NCBI GenBank assembly: GCA_934454145.1
Contig: CAKSFT010000001.1
Span: 248,001-312,000 of the forward strand
Source: an uncultured Clostridia bacterium
Lineage (GTDB): Bacteria; Bacillota; Clostridia; UBA1381
Direction: 5' to 3'
Length of the DNA: 64,000 nucleotides
This document shows positions 35,077-43,973 of the stretch, one piece after another. The stretch's first letter is position 1, and each line of letters opens with the position of its first letter. The position numbers were made by a program, and so were the translations under genes. The notes under the pieces are model-generated. The model saw nothing but the letters and a program-made list of their open reading frames with translations, did not search any database and was not told where the DNA came from.

Positions 35077-37014
35077 TTATTTTTCGGATTTCTGCTTTGT
35101 ATAATTCAGCAATCCGCCGGCATAAAGCATATCTCTCTGTCTTTGCGACACAGAGAGCACCGTGACAAAATCAAAACCCTTGGTTTTGTTTTTGACGGTG
35201 ATTTTATCCCCGGATTTTATCTGCAACATCACATCTGCAATTTCCAGTTCATCACCCTGTTCAACCCTGTCATAGTCTGCCTCATTTGCAAAGGTCAGCG
35301 GCAAAATCCCTGCGTTTATAAGGTTCGCCATGTGGATTCTCGCAAAAGATTTTGTGATAACCGCCTTCACGCCCAGATAAAGCGGCGCAAGTGCTGCATG
35401 CTCTCTCGAAGAACCCTGACCATAATTTGAACCGCCGACAATAATCGACTTGCCCATGTCAAGCGCTCTCTTATAAAAGCCCTCGTCGCACACAGCAAAG
35501 CAATGCTTTGATATTTCCGGTATATTTGAACGCAGCGGCAAAATCTTTGCCCCGGCAGGCATGATGTGGTCTGTCGTTATGTTGTCGCCCACCTTCAGGC
35601 TGCACCCGGCGGATATGTCGTTCTTCATTGGTTCCGAAACCGGGAAAGGCTTGATATTCGGCCCTCTCAGGATTTCAACGCTGTCCATGTCCTTCTCGTC
35701 TGCCGGCGCGACAATCATGTTGTCATTTATGTCAAAATATTCGGGCAGTTTAAACTCGGGCATTTCTCCCAGAGTCCTCGGGTCTGTCAGGACACCCGCA
35801 ATCGCAGACGCTGCCGCCGTTTCCGGTGACACAAGGTATATTTGCCCGTCCTTCGTGCCGGAACGCCCTTCAAAGTTTCTGTTGAATGTCCTGAGCGATA
35901 TGCCCTTTGAATTCGGCGACTGTCCCATGCCTATGCAAGGGCCGCACGCACTTTCCAAGATTCTTGCGCCCGCGTCTATCATGACAGACAGCGCGCCGTT
36001 TTTGGCAAGCATGTTGAGCACCTGTTTTGAACCCGGTGCAATCGAAAGCGACACATCGGGGTGCACCGTTTTACCTTTTAATATATGCGCAACCTTCAGC
36101 ATGTCCAAAAGTGAAGAATTTGTGCACGAACCGATACATACCTGGTCTATCTTCATATTGCCGATTTCTTCAATCGATTTTACATTGTCCGGCGAATGAG
36201 GACATGCGGCAAGCGGCGAAAGTTCAGAAAGGTCTATCTCTACAACTTCGTCATACACCGCGTCGCCGTCCGCAGACAGCGGTTTATAAACGTCTTCCCT
36301 GCCCTGTGCACGCAAAAATTCGCGCGTCACCTCGTCCGACGGGAAAATCGACGTCGTTGCGCCAAGCTCCGCGCCCATGTTTGTGATTGTCGCGCGCTCC
36401 GGCACAGACAAAGTCTTCACGCCTTCTCCGGTGTATTCTATAACCTTGCCCACTCCGCCTTTGACAGAAAGCCTTTTCAAAACTTCCAAAATGACGTCCT
36501 TTGCCGCCACCCACGGGCTAAGTTTTCCTGTCAGTTCCACCTTGACAACCTTGGGATAAGTGATATAGTACGCACCGCCGCCCATTGCGACAGCAACGTC
36601 CATGCCGCCGGCGCCGATGGCAAGCATGCCGATTCCGCCGCCTGTCGGTGTGTGGCTGTCCGAGCCGATGAGTGTTTTTCCCGGCGCGCCGAACCTTTCC
36701 AGATGAACCTGGTGGCATATCCCGTTTCCCGGTCTCGAGAAATATATGCCGTGCTTTTTGCACACACTGCCTATAAACCTGTGGTCGTCCGCATTTTCAA
36801 ATCCGTTTTGCAAAGTATTGTGGTCGATATACGCCACAGAACGCTCTGTCTTTACACGCGGCACCCCCATTGCCTCAAATTCCAGATACGCCATGGTCCC
36901 CGTGGCGTCCTGTGTAAGCGTCTGATCTATTTTTATTCCGATTTCCGTACCCTTAACCGGTTCTCCGTCTACGATATGCGCAGCCAGTATCTTTTCGGTC
37001 AATGTCATACCCAT
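35077..37014 (-). CDS. Aconitate hydratase (short, 4Fe-4S)
   Basis: Protein of 645 aa, the short aconitase/homoaconitase-like type of Clostridia. It isomerises citrate to isocitrate through cis-aconitate. The cluster cysteines are in CIGSCTNSSL and CGPCIGMGQ; QDATGTM, SHTPTGGGIG and the C-terminal swivel domain SNYGQGSSREHAA with its catalytic serine and arginine are intact. ATG 37014 is chosen, 9 bases after AAAGGA, over an in-frame TTG at 37023. It is first in the acn-icd-fprA operon, with a strong promoter at 37055-37083. Confidence 0.94.
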   Translation of the reverse strand: MGMTLTEKILAAHIVDGEPVKGTEIGIKIDQTLTQDATGTMAYLEFEAMGVPRVKTERSVAYIDHNTLQNGFENADDHRFIGSVCKKHGIYFSRPGNGICHQVHLERFGAPGKTLIGSDSHTPTGGGIGMLAIGAGGMDVAVAMGGGAYYITYPKVVKVELTGKLSPWVAAKDVILEVLKRLSVKGGVGKVIEYTGEGVKTLSVPERATITNMGAELGATTSIFPSDEVTREFLRAQGREDVYKPLSADGDAVYDEVVEIDLSELSPLAACPHSPDNVKSIEEIGNMKIDQVCIGSCTNSSLLDMLKVAHILKGKTVHPDVSLSIAPGSKQVLNMLAKNGALSVMIDAGARILESACGPCIGMGQSPNSKGISLRTFNRNFEGRSGTKDGQIYLVSPETAAASAIAGVLTDPRTLGEMPEFKLPEYFDINDNMIVAPADEKDMDSVEILRGPNIKPFPVSEPMKNDISAGCSLKVGDNITTDHIMPAGAKILPLRSNIPEISKHCFAVCDEGFYKRALDMGKSIIVGGSNYGQGSSREHAALAPLYLGVKAVITKSFARIHMANLINAGILPLTFANEADYDRVEQGDELEIADVMLQIKSGDKITVKNKTKGFDFVTVLSVSQRQRDMLYAGGLLNYTKQKSEK

Positions 37015-37054
37015 ATGAATCAATCCTTTCAGAATATATTTTTATACATTATAT

Positions 37055-37083
37055 ATTTTACATAAAAAAAGCCTTTTTGTCAA
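37055..37083 (-). promoter_or_regulatory. Promoter of the aconitase operon
   Basis: On the - strand TTGACA (37078-37083), 17-bp spacer, TAAAAT (37055-37060). Confidence 0.82.
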
Positions 37084-37194
37084 TACACACCGCGCCCCTT
37101 GTGAGCAGAAATTTAATTCTGCTTATATGGAAACAAATAGTAAAAATGCACAAAAACCGTCCTTTTGCCATATTATATAACAGTGCAAAGGAAA

Positions 37195-37222
37195 TTAACA
37201 TCGGGCAATTATAAAATATAAT
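37195..37222 (+). promoter_or_regulatory. Promoter of the small membrane protein gene
   Basis: TTAACA (37195-37200), 16-bp spacer, TATAAT (37217-37222), with AAAGGAGG and the start codon following at 37251-37267. Confidence 0.65.
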
Positions 37223-37266
37223 CTTTACATTTGCCCGAAAATCAACACCAAAAGGAGGTTTTTCAT

Positions 37267-37572
37267 ATGCCGCTTTCGGCAGTGCTTTTTATAGTTTCGG
37301 TGCTGAGTGTAATAGGCATAATCACCATTGCCGACGCACTTATGCGTGTCATACTTCGCGAAAAACTGAACCCCGAAACAGTCATACTCTATCTCCCGGA
37401 AAATTCCGACGACATAGAATACAAGCTCCGCTGTCTTGTAAAAAAATACCCGGCGTCAAAGCTGATAATAAAATATGGCGAAAAAAACAAAGATACCGAA
37501 AAAATTTTTAAAATCTTAAAAAGAAACTATCCCAATCTTTCGATACATAAAATAAAAAATGCGGCAAAATGA
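37267..37572 (+). CDS. Small single-span membrane protein of unknown function
   Basis: Protein of 101 aa, ATG 37267 with AAAGGAGG upstream. Residues about 5-30 are one hydrophobic helix (LFIVSVLSVIGIITIADALM). The rest is a soluble alpha/beta region with charged lysine and aspartate stretches (VILYLPENSDDIEYKLRCL and LIIKYGEKNKDTEKIFKIL), reminiscent of a small cytosolic domain of thioredoxin-like size. I do not recognise the family. It has its own promoter and a strong terminator overlapping its stop codon, so it is a real single-gene unit. Confidence 0.75.
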   Translation: MPLSAVLFIVSVLSVIGIITIADALMRVILREKLNPETVILYLPENSDDIEYKLRCLVKKYPASKLIIKYGEKNKDTEKIFKILKRNYPNLSIHKIKNAAK

Positions 37573-37592
37573 AAACATTTTGCCGCATTTTT
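37558..37592. terminator. Intrinsic terminator overlapping a stop codon
   Basis: A 14-bp stem built from ATGCGGCAAAATG and its complement with an AAAA loop, followed by TTTTT on the + strand. The stop codon at 37570-37572 lies at the loop. Confidence 0.9.
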
Positions 37593-37634
37593 AAGCGGTT
37601 GGAATTGACAAAGCTTTTTTTACATTTTCTTTTT

Positions 37635-37982
37635 TTATTCCACACTCGGTACAAGTGCCGTTACTTTTTCATATTCTGCCCGAAGAACACCAAGCAAAGC
37701 CTCCGCCTCTTCCGCTTTTTTATCCCTCAGCAATTCCGTCACTTCGCTGCTTATCCTGTACAAATCCCCAAAACCGAGGTTTATGCTCACACCCTTAAGC
37801 GTATGCGCCGCACGGAATGCGTCATCAAAACGTCTTTGAGCCATGGCACTCTCCAGATTCGGGAAGCTTTTGTCCTGCAAAAACTTGACAACAAAGCGCT
37901 TTGCCGTTGTCATACTCCCAAATCTTTTCAAAACATCTTGGCCGTTTCCGCCGATTTGCTCATAAAATTCTTCCACTGTCAC
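37635..37982 (-). CDS. HPt (histidine phosphotransfer) domain protein
   Basis: Protein of 115 aa that is a single four-helix HPt domain. The phosphoaccepting histidine is His60 in FRAAHTLKGVSINLG. HPt proteins carry phosphate between the receiver of a hybrid kinase and a second receiver. It lies just downstream of the hybrid kinase at 38206-40740, whose own receiver could donate phosphate. The REC domain of the GGDEF/HD-GYP protein in the same group is the natural acceptor. GTG start at 37982 with AGGAGGT upstream. Two hairpins separate it from the kinase gene, so it may be expressed at a different level. Confidence 0.9.
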   Translation of the reverse strand: MTVEEFYEQIGGNGQDVLKRFGSMTTAKRFVVKFLQDKSFPNLESAMAQRRFDDAFRAAHTLKGVSINLGFGDLYRISSEVTELLRDKKAEEAEALLGVLRAEYEKVTALVPSVE

Positions 37983-38056
37983 AAGGATACCTCCTTACGG
38001 TTTGTTATATATAGATAATTGTAAAACTAACGTTTTCCAATTAAACTTCTTGGGTA

Positions 38057-38112
38057 GAAATAAAAAGTTCCATCCCATTTTAATTTTACGGCAGGTTGAA
38101 ACTTTTTATTTC
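38057..38112. repeat. 13-bp inverted repeat between kinase and HPt genes
   Basis: GAAATAAAAAGTT (38057-38069) is repeated inverted at 38100-38112 with a 30-base loop. AT-rich; role unknown. Confidence 0.55.
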
Positions 38113-38116
38113 AGCC

Positions 38117-38143
38117 AAAAATGACGCACATGTCGTCATTTTT
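38117..38143 (-). terminator. Intrinsic terminator after the hybrid kinase gene
   Basis: AAAAATGACG (38117-38126) pairs perfectly with CGTCATTTTT (38134-38143). A-rich and T-rich flanks make it usable in both directions. Confidence 0.8.
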
Positions 38144-38205
38144 GATTACCAATCAGGGGTTACACCCCCGATACCCCCGCAAAGATGCGGTGGCTAATTA
38201 TAAAA

Positions 38206-40740
38206 TTAACGTTTCACAAATTTTGCAATCACTTCAATCAATCTGTTTATATCAAGCGGTTTGGAAATGTGCTCGTTCATGCCGGCATCGGTACACCGTT
38301 TTACATCTTCTTCAAACACATTTGCGGACATGGCAATTATCGGAATGGTCTTTGCGTCGGGGCGCGCCGATGCGCGGATTTCTTTTGTTGCCTGTATGCC
38401 GTCTTTTTCCGGCATCATGAGGTCTATCAGAATCACGTCAAAACTGCCCGGTTCAGAGCCGTTCCAGATGTTCAGCACTTCCCGTCCGTTCCATGCCTTT
38501 GTCACCAGCGCGCCCTCGTCACAGAGCAGAAACTCTGCTATTTCCATGTTGAGCTCATTGTCCTCCGCAAGCAAAACCTTCAGCCCCGAAATTGACGCAT
38601 GCTCATGTTTTTCCGGCACAAGCGGCGCCTGTCTGTTTTCTTGGTCGATTTTAAACGGGAGCCGAATCGTAAATGTACTCCCTTCACCTTTCTTGCTTGA
38701 AACGGAAATACTGCCGCCCATTTTCTCCACAAGCTTTTCCACAATGGCAAGCCCCAGCCCGATTCCGCCAAAGGACGACCTTGCAGAATCCTCTTCCTGT
38801 GCAAAAGGCTCAAACATATGCTTCTGAAATTCCTCTGTCATTCCGATTCCTGTGTCGGTACACACAATTTCTATCAGGCATTTCTCCGCCTCGTGCGACA
38901 CCTCGCGGCACGAGAGCGTGACAGTTCCGCCCTTTGGGGTATACTTTATTGCATTGCCCGCAATGTTCATCACAACCTGCCTCAGGTGCAGCGGACTGCC
39001 TATCAAATGATAATTTTCTGCCGCAAGCGGCACTATCTCAAATCCCACTCCTTTGTCCTTTGCCTGCACATTGACAAGCGCACATATTTCACCCAAAACC
39101 GTGCGCAGGTCAAACGGGTTTTCCTCAATATTTAAAACACCCGAGTCAAGCTTGTTTACCGACAGCACATCGTTCACCAAATCCAGCAGCAGCGCAGACG
39201 CGGCATGCACCTTTTCACGACAATAGATTTGCTTTTGCATATCCTCCGGGAATCTGTCCCCAATCTCAACCATGCCCATGATTACGTTGATAGGCGTGCG
39301 TATGTCATGGCTCATTCTCCGCAGAAAATCTGTCTTTGCCGCATTTGCACGCACTGCCTCTTCCGTGGTTTTCTTCAATTTTTCCTGATATTCTATCTCT
39401 GTTTTCTTTTGTTCATCAATGTTTCTTGTCACCAGCACGGCAGAAAGCGTATCTCCGTTTGCATTTCTCTCCTTTGGAATCAATATGTTCCTAAACCATC
39501 TTCCGCTGACATTTTTGTAGACATATTCCACATAATCCTTTTTCCTCAGACGTTCGTTTATCTCCGACAGCTTTATAAATTTGCTGTAGGATTCTTTAAA
39601 CTCTTCATCAACATAACGGATATTGATGCTTTCAAAAAACTTTTCCAGACTCATACCTTCATAAGTCAGGTGTTTCAGGTCTTCGGGCGCATTGATTATT
39701 TCAAAAGAATCGTTTTGCAAATCAATAAGAACCGTGACTGTATATATGGTGCTTATCGCCTTGACTATACTCAGCTGATTGTTCAGCGCAATGACATGGC
39801 GCTTCTCGGCGCGGTTTCGCACGATATACCAGCAAAGGCACAGCATTGTATAAATGCAGACAAAAAACAAACTCCAATTACTGTATTTTTCAAAAATCTC
39901 ATCACGCGGATAGTATACAAAAAGCCTGTATTCCTTATATCTTGCATTTCTGCCGAAATATACATTTCCGCGGCTTTTTATCCGCAATATACTTTTGCCG
40001 TTTTTTGCAGACTCCATTTTCTTCAATATAGGTGCGTCAAACACATTTTTGCTTGTGATGCTCTTGTCATTTGTGCGGTGTATCACATTCTCTTTGGTGA
40101 TATAAACAACACCGCCCATTTCAATATCATATCCCGTCATGAGATTTTCTATTGCCGCCTGATTTATAACCATAATTTCCGAATCCTTGTAGCAATAAAC
40201 AAAAACCACCCCCGGTGCATCTCTCCTTGACACCGCGGCAATGTCATAATATTTCCCCATTTTTATGACGCGCTCACAAAAAATTTTTTGAGGATAATCC
40301 TTTATATTGCTTACAGAATCACTTTGACATTCCTTTTTCCAGTCCTTAAAGCTGATGTCACAATTGCTGTATTCATAATCCGGATTCATATTTTCGTCCA
40401 GCACCGCAATCCCTGCCAGGCGCTGATCCTTCACATATCCGCTGAGATAATCGTCCTGCAACATATGCGGCGCTCTTTTTATGTCATTGCTCACGTCGAC
40501 GGCCTGTGCCGTAAGGCGGATAAGACTCTTTGTCCTGTCAGAAGAAAGAATCTGGTCGTAACTCCGGCACTGCTGTCTCAGATATTCCATGGTGCTGTCC
40601 AGCTTTCTGTTCAAGTTTTTCCTGTCTGCCAGACTGCCCGCCAGGGCAACAATGCCCAGCAAAACCACACCGCACACAACAGCCCCGACAGCGAACCTGC
40701 AACCCGTTGTATTCTCCCTTGTATTCCTTATAACGTCCAA
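38206..40740 (-). CDS. Hybrid sensor histidine kinase with C-terminal receiver
   Basis: Protein of 844 aa. Membrane helices at about 15-36 and 290-308 enclose an extracytoplasmic sensing domain of about 250 residues (dCache-like in size). A PAS-like region lies at about 330-445. The HisKA helix has the phosphorylated His478 in RRMSHDIRTPINVIMG. The ATPase domain has Asn596 (N box), DTGIGM and GGIGLGLAI. The receiver begins near 720 with phosphoacceptor Asp773 in LIDLMMPEKDG. Its start overlaps the solute-binding protein gene by 13 bp, so the binding protein may present a ligand to this sensor. The receiver needs an HPt partner, which is encoded next. Confidence 0.93.
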   Translation of the reverse strand: MDVIRNTRENTTGCRFAVGAVVCGVVLLGIVALAGSLADRKNLNRKLDSTMEYLRQQCRSYDQILSSDRTKSLIRLTAQAVDVSNDIKRAPHMLQDDYLSGYVKDQRLAGIAVLDENMNPDYEYSNCDISFKDWKKECQSDSVSNIKDYPQKIFCERVIKMGKYYDIAAVSRRDAPGVVFVYCYKDSEIMVINQAAIENLMTGYDIEMGGVVYITKENVIHRTNDKSITSKNVFDAPILKKMESAKNGKSILRIKSRGNVYFGRNARYKEYRLFVYYPRDEIFEKYSNWSLFFVCIYTMLCLCWYIVRNRAEKRHVIALNNQLSIVKAISTIYTVTVLIDLQNDSFEIINAPEDLKHLTYEGMSLEKFFESINIRYVDEEFKESYSKFIKLSEINERLRKKDYVEYVYKNVSGRWFRNILIPKERNANGDTLSAVLVTRNIDEQKKTEIEYQEKLKKTTEEAVRANAAKTDFLRRMSHDIRTPINVIMGMVEIGDRFPEDMQKQIYCREKVHAASALLLDLVNDVLSVNKLDSGVLNIEENPFDLRTVLGEICALVNVQAKDKGVGFEIVPLAAENYHLIGSPLHLRQVVMNIAGNAIKYTPKGGTVTLSCREVSHEAEKCLIEIVCTDTGIGMTEEFQKHMFEPFAQEEDSARSSFGGIGLGLAIVEKLVEKMGGSISVSSKKGEGSTFTIRLPFKIDQENRQAPLVPEKHEHASISGLKVLLAEDNELNMEIAEFLLCDEGALVTKAWNGREVLNIWNGSEPGSFDVILIDLMMPEKDGIQATKEIRASARPDAKTIPIIAMSANVFEEDVKRCTDAGMNEHISKPLDINRLIEVIAKFVKR

Positions 40741-41543
40741 GAGTTATTACCCCCCGAAATTTTGGAGCTTATTCCGTATGTTTCTATGATGTTTTCCAGT
40801 GTCCCGTCCCTTTTCATTTCCTCCAGTGTCATTTCCAGCAATGACGGCAGTTTGCCATCGGCATTTTTTGCAAAAGCAACACCAATCGATGAGGTGAAAA
40901 GGCTTTCCTCCAATATACGATATCTGTCCGGCGCATTGGTCATAAAAATCCTGAGAGCTGTTTCATGCCCCGCACAAGCGTCGACATATCCTTTCTGCAT
41001 GGCCGCGAAAAGCTCGTCCATCTCGGTAAAACAATAGAGATTGTTTACATTTGGTATGTTGTCACACGTGCGGTTCAGAAAAATCTCCTCCGGCTTTGTG
41101 CTTGCCTGGACGGCAATGTTCTTCCCTTCCAGGTCCCTCAGCGCATAAATATCACTGTCTGCCAAAACCATAACGCCTTGCTTGCTGTACATGTACGGCC
41201 CCACCCATGTGTAGTTGTCTTCTCTTCCGTTCATTGAAAAGCTTCCCCACAGGCAGTCCACCGCTCCGCCTTGAAGATAATTGTCCTTGTCGTCCCATTT
41301 GATTATCCGAAATTCCGCATCATAGCCCATTCTCCTGCAAGCTTCCTTGGCAAGGTCTGCGTCTATGCCGGAATATCCCCCCTCGTCATTGACATATATA
41401 TACGGTTCATATTCATCGCTGCCTATCACAAGCTTTGGTTTTTCTCCTGTTTCATCTTTTTTCGCGCCTGTGCCGCAGCCGCACAAAAGCGCGGCTGTAT
41501 AAAGAAATACACAAAATACCGCAACGTGTTTTTTTGCAGACAT
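40728..41543 (-). CDS. Solute-binding lipoprotein, family 3, likely a sensor accessory
   Basis: Protein of 271 aa. The N-terminal signal ends in LLCGCG, which fits lipoprotein processing at Cys23. The body is an SBP_bac_3 fold: LVIGSDEYEPYIYVNDEGG, GIDADLAKEACRRMGYDAEF, DCLWGSFSMNGRED and GKNIAVQASTKPEE. Such proteins usually feed polar amino acid ABC importers, but no permease or ATPase is near. It overlaps the hybrid kinase by 13 bp and follows the GGDEF/HD-GYP gene by 21 bp. I infer it captures a small molecule outside the cell and reports to the kinase. Ligand unknown. Confidence 0.9.
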   Translation of the reverse strand: MSAKKHVAVFCVFLYTAALLCGCGTGAKKDETGEKPKLVIGSDEYEPYIYVNDEGGYSGIDADLAKEACRRMGYDAEFRIIKWDDKDNYLQGGAVDCLWGSFSMNGREDNYTWVGPYMYSKQGVMVLADSDIYALRDLEGKNIAVQASTKPEEIFLNRTCDNIPNVNNLYCFTEMDELFAAMQKGYVDACAGHETALRIFMTNAPDRYRILEESLFTSSIGVAFAKNADGKLPSLLEMTLEEMKRDGTLENIIETYGISSKISGGNNSWTL

Positions 41544-41564
41544 TTGTCCCATCACCCCGATAAA

Positions 41565-43904
41565 TCAATTATTTTTCATTTCTCGTTCTATCTCGCCGCT
41601 TATGTCCGTCAGACAGTCAAGAAGCAAAGGATTAAATTTTCCGCATTCTCCGTTTAAAATCATCTGCACAGCCTCTTTCGGCGCAAATGCCTTTTTATAT
41701 ACACGCTTGCTTGTCAGCGCGTCATACACGTCCGCAAGCGCAACCACCTGTGCCGAAATCGGGATTTTGTCCCCCGAAAGCCCGTCGGGATATCCCGTCC
41801 CGTCATATCTTTCGTGGTGCCAGCGGCAAATCTCAATCGCCGTCTTTACCAGTTTTTCATTCTTATATTCTGTCAGTCCTTCAAGCATCTCTGCGCCCAA
41901 AACGGTATGCTTTTTCATGATTTCAAATTCTTCATCGGTCAGTTTTCCCGGTTTGTTCAGTATTTTTTCGTCAATCCCGATTTTGCCAATGTCATGCAAA
42001 GCCGCCGCCGTGATAATCATGGAACGGTCGTTCCACGAAAGATTATATTTGTCGGTTTTCTTCAGCAGGCTTTCCAGAATCATACCCGTAAGCATGTTCA
42101 TGTGCAGGACGTGCAATCCGCTTTCGCCGTTTCGGAATTCCACAATTCTGCTCAGGATATCAACCATCATGCGGTTGTTTTTCTCCCTCTCGTGTGCCTG
42201 TCCCGTGACAATCGAAATCAGCTTGCGCTGTTTTGAATAAAGCTTTATCATATTAAACACGCGCCGATACACAACCTTGGCGTCAAACGGTCTGCTGATA
42301 TAATCCGAAACCCCCAGCCCATATGCGCGCCTTATAAAAGTGTCGGAATCTTCGCCGGAAATCATGATTACGGGTATATCCTCAATCATGTTGTTTTTAT
42401 TCATAAACGTCAGCACGTCAAATCCGTCCATGACGGGCATCACAATGTCCAGCAGTATCAGCGATATGCCTGTGCCGTACTGCCTCAGCATCTCCAGACA
42501 TTCCTCCCCGTTTGATGCCTCCAGGATTCTGAAGTCACTCTCCAGCATCTGTGTCAAAATGGCGCGGTTCATTTCCGAATCGTCCACAATGAGAATCTGC
42601 TGTTTTATCTCCTCACTGTCAAAAAGCAGCCCCGACTCCCCTTCTCCGCGCAAAGCGCTGTTCTCTGTCACAACCATGTTTTTGTGGTTCTTTGCCCTGT
42701 ACATAAGCTTGTCCGCCCTGCCTGCGGCGTCCTCAATTGTTTCGTCCCTCTGCACGACGCCGCCTATGCTCACCGAAATCTTCATGCCCGGATATCCCTC
42801 CGCCGGGGTTTTGTAGATTTTGTTCTGGATTTTTTGCAGTTTATGCTCCAGCATTTCTTCGTCCGTGCCGGGCAGAATCAAAATAAATTCATCACCGCCA
42901 TAGCGCACCACAACATCATTTTCGTTTATACACTGCTTGATGGTGTTCACCAGCGTCACAAGCGCCGCGTCGCCCGCGGCATGCCCAAAGGTGTCGTTAC
43001 ACAGCTTAAAATCGTCCATGTCTATGATTGCCACACCCGACTGTAACTCAAGCTTTTTTATTTTGTCTTCAAAATATCTCCTGTTGTATGCCCCCGTCAG
43101 TGCATCTCTGTAGGATTCCTTTCTGTATTTGTTTATTTTATGCTCATACTCCCTCACAATATCGGTCACATCAACAATGATAAGCACAATAATTTTCTTT
43201 GTGTCGTCAAGATAAGAAAACACTGCCTTTTTATATTTCATTCTGCCGTCTCTGCCGCACACCGTTGCATAAAGAATGTATGAGTCCTTTTTTTCCAGTT
43301 TTCTGCAAACATTGTCCAGCTTCATGTCATGTATAAAGGGTTCGATTTCGTCCTCCATCACATATCCCCTCGCAATCTTTTCCAGCGAGGTTTCATAGTT
43401 ATTCCTGGTTCTGGGCAGAATGCTGTTGTTCCTGGGATAATGAATCATATAGTTTCTGCTTTCGGCATCTATATAGAAAATGTTGTCAAACACTCTTTCC
43501 GTTGTTTTCAGAAGAGCACATTCTTTGATTTTGTCATATATATTTTTGCTTGACACCATAAGTGTCCCCGGGGCTGTGTGCTCGACTATCACCTCGTGCC
43601 ATTGCGGTCCTCTGCCGTTTACGTCATAAAAACGCAAGGAAAACTCAAGAGTTTCCACCTTTGATGCACAAATCCTTTTCAAGCCTTCGCTCCACAGATA
43701 GTTTTCCCATATCTCATGGTCTGCGTCAAACAAGCAGTTGGATTTAAAAAATTCCGCCAGCCCGCCAACATCATGCCACTTGTGCTCCAATTCCGGGAAC
43801 ATATCGTCACTGAGCACAAAAAACATATCCTTCTCACGGTCATACCGCCAGACGGTATCAAAACATTTCTTCTGTGTGTCCTTCTTTTTCTCTTCTTTTT
43901 CCAC
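41565..43904 (-). CDS. GGDEF-receiver-HD-GYP cyclic di-GMP regulator
   Basis: Protein of 779 aa, start GTG 43904 placed 6 bases after GGAGGA; longer starts to 43973 are unsupported. Residues 1-255 contain one or two PAS-like sensor regions without membrane helices. The GGDEF domain (about 262-412) has an intact RYGGDEF (334-340); the inhibitory RxxD site is not kept (NEND instead). The receiver (about 436-555) has phosphoacceptor Asp486 in LLDIVMP. The HD-GYP domain (about 575-765) has LHDIGKIGI and HHERYDGTGYPDGLSG intact. It could both make and degrade cyclic di-GMP, with phosphorylation choosing between them. First gene of the signalling group. Confidence 0.93.
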   Translation of the reverse strand: MEKEEKKKDTQKKCFDTVWRYDREKDMFFVLSDDMFPELEHKWHDVGGLAEFFKSNCLFDADHEIWENYLWSEGLKRICASKVETLEFSLRFYDVNGRGPQWHEVIVEHTAPGTLMVSSKNIYDKIKECALLKTTERVFDNIFYIDAESRNYMIHYPRNNSILPRTRNNYETSLEKIARGYVMEDEIEPFIHDMKLDNVCRKLEKKDSYILYATVCGRDGRMKYKKAVFSYLDDTKKIIVLIIVDVTDIVREYEHKINKYRKESYRDALTGAYNRRYFEDKIKKLELQSGVAIIDMDDFKLCNDTFGHAAGDAALVTLVNTIKQCINENDVVVRYGGDEFILILPGTDEEMLEHKLQKIQNKIYKTPAEGYPGMKISVSIGGVVQRDETIEDAAGRADKLMYRAKNHKNMVVTENSALRGEGESGLLFDSEEIKQQILIVDDSEMNRAILTQMLESDFRILEASNGEECLEMLRQYGTGISLILLDIVMPVMDGFDVLTFMNKNNMIEDIPVIMISGEDSDTFIRRAYGLGVSDYISRPFDAKVVYRRVFNMIKLYSKQRKLISIVTGQAHEREKNNRMMVDILSRIVEFRNGESGLHVLHMNMLTGMILESLLKKTDKYNLSWNDRSMIITAAALHDIGKIGIDEKILNKPGKLTDEEFEIMKKHTVLGAEMLEGLTEYKNEKLVKTAIEICRWHHERYDGTGYPDGLSGDKIPISAQVVALADVYDALTSKRVYKKAFAPKEAVQMILNGECGKFNPLLLDCLTDISGEIEREMKNN

Positions 43905-43941
43905 GCCGTTCCTCCGTTCTTTTTGCATAATCATCACAATA

Positions 43942-43970
43942 ATTATAGTATGAAATGCCGCAAAAATCAA
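43942..43970 (-). promoter_or_regulatory. Promoter of the cyclic di-GMP signalling group
   Basis: On the - strand TTGATT (43965-43970), 17-bp spacer, TATAAT (43942-43947). It begins 4 bp after the flippase stop codon, so the group can be transcribed independently of the polysaccharide operon. Confidence 0.8.
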
Positions 43971-43973
43971 CAA

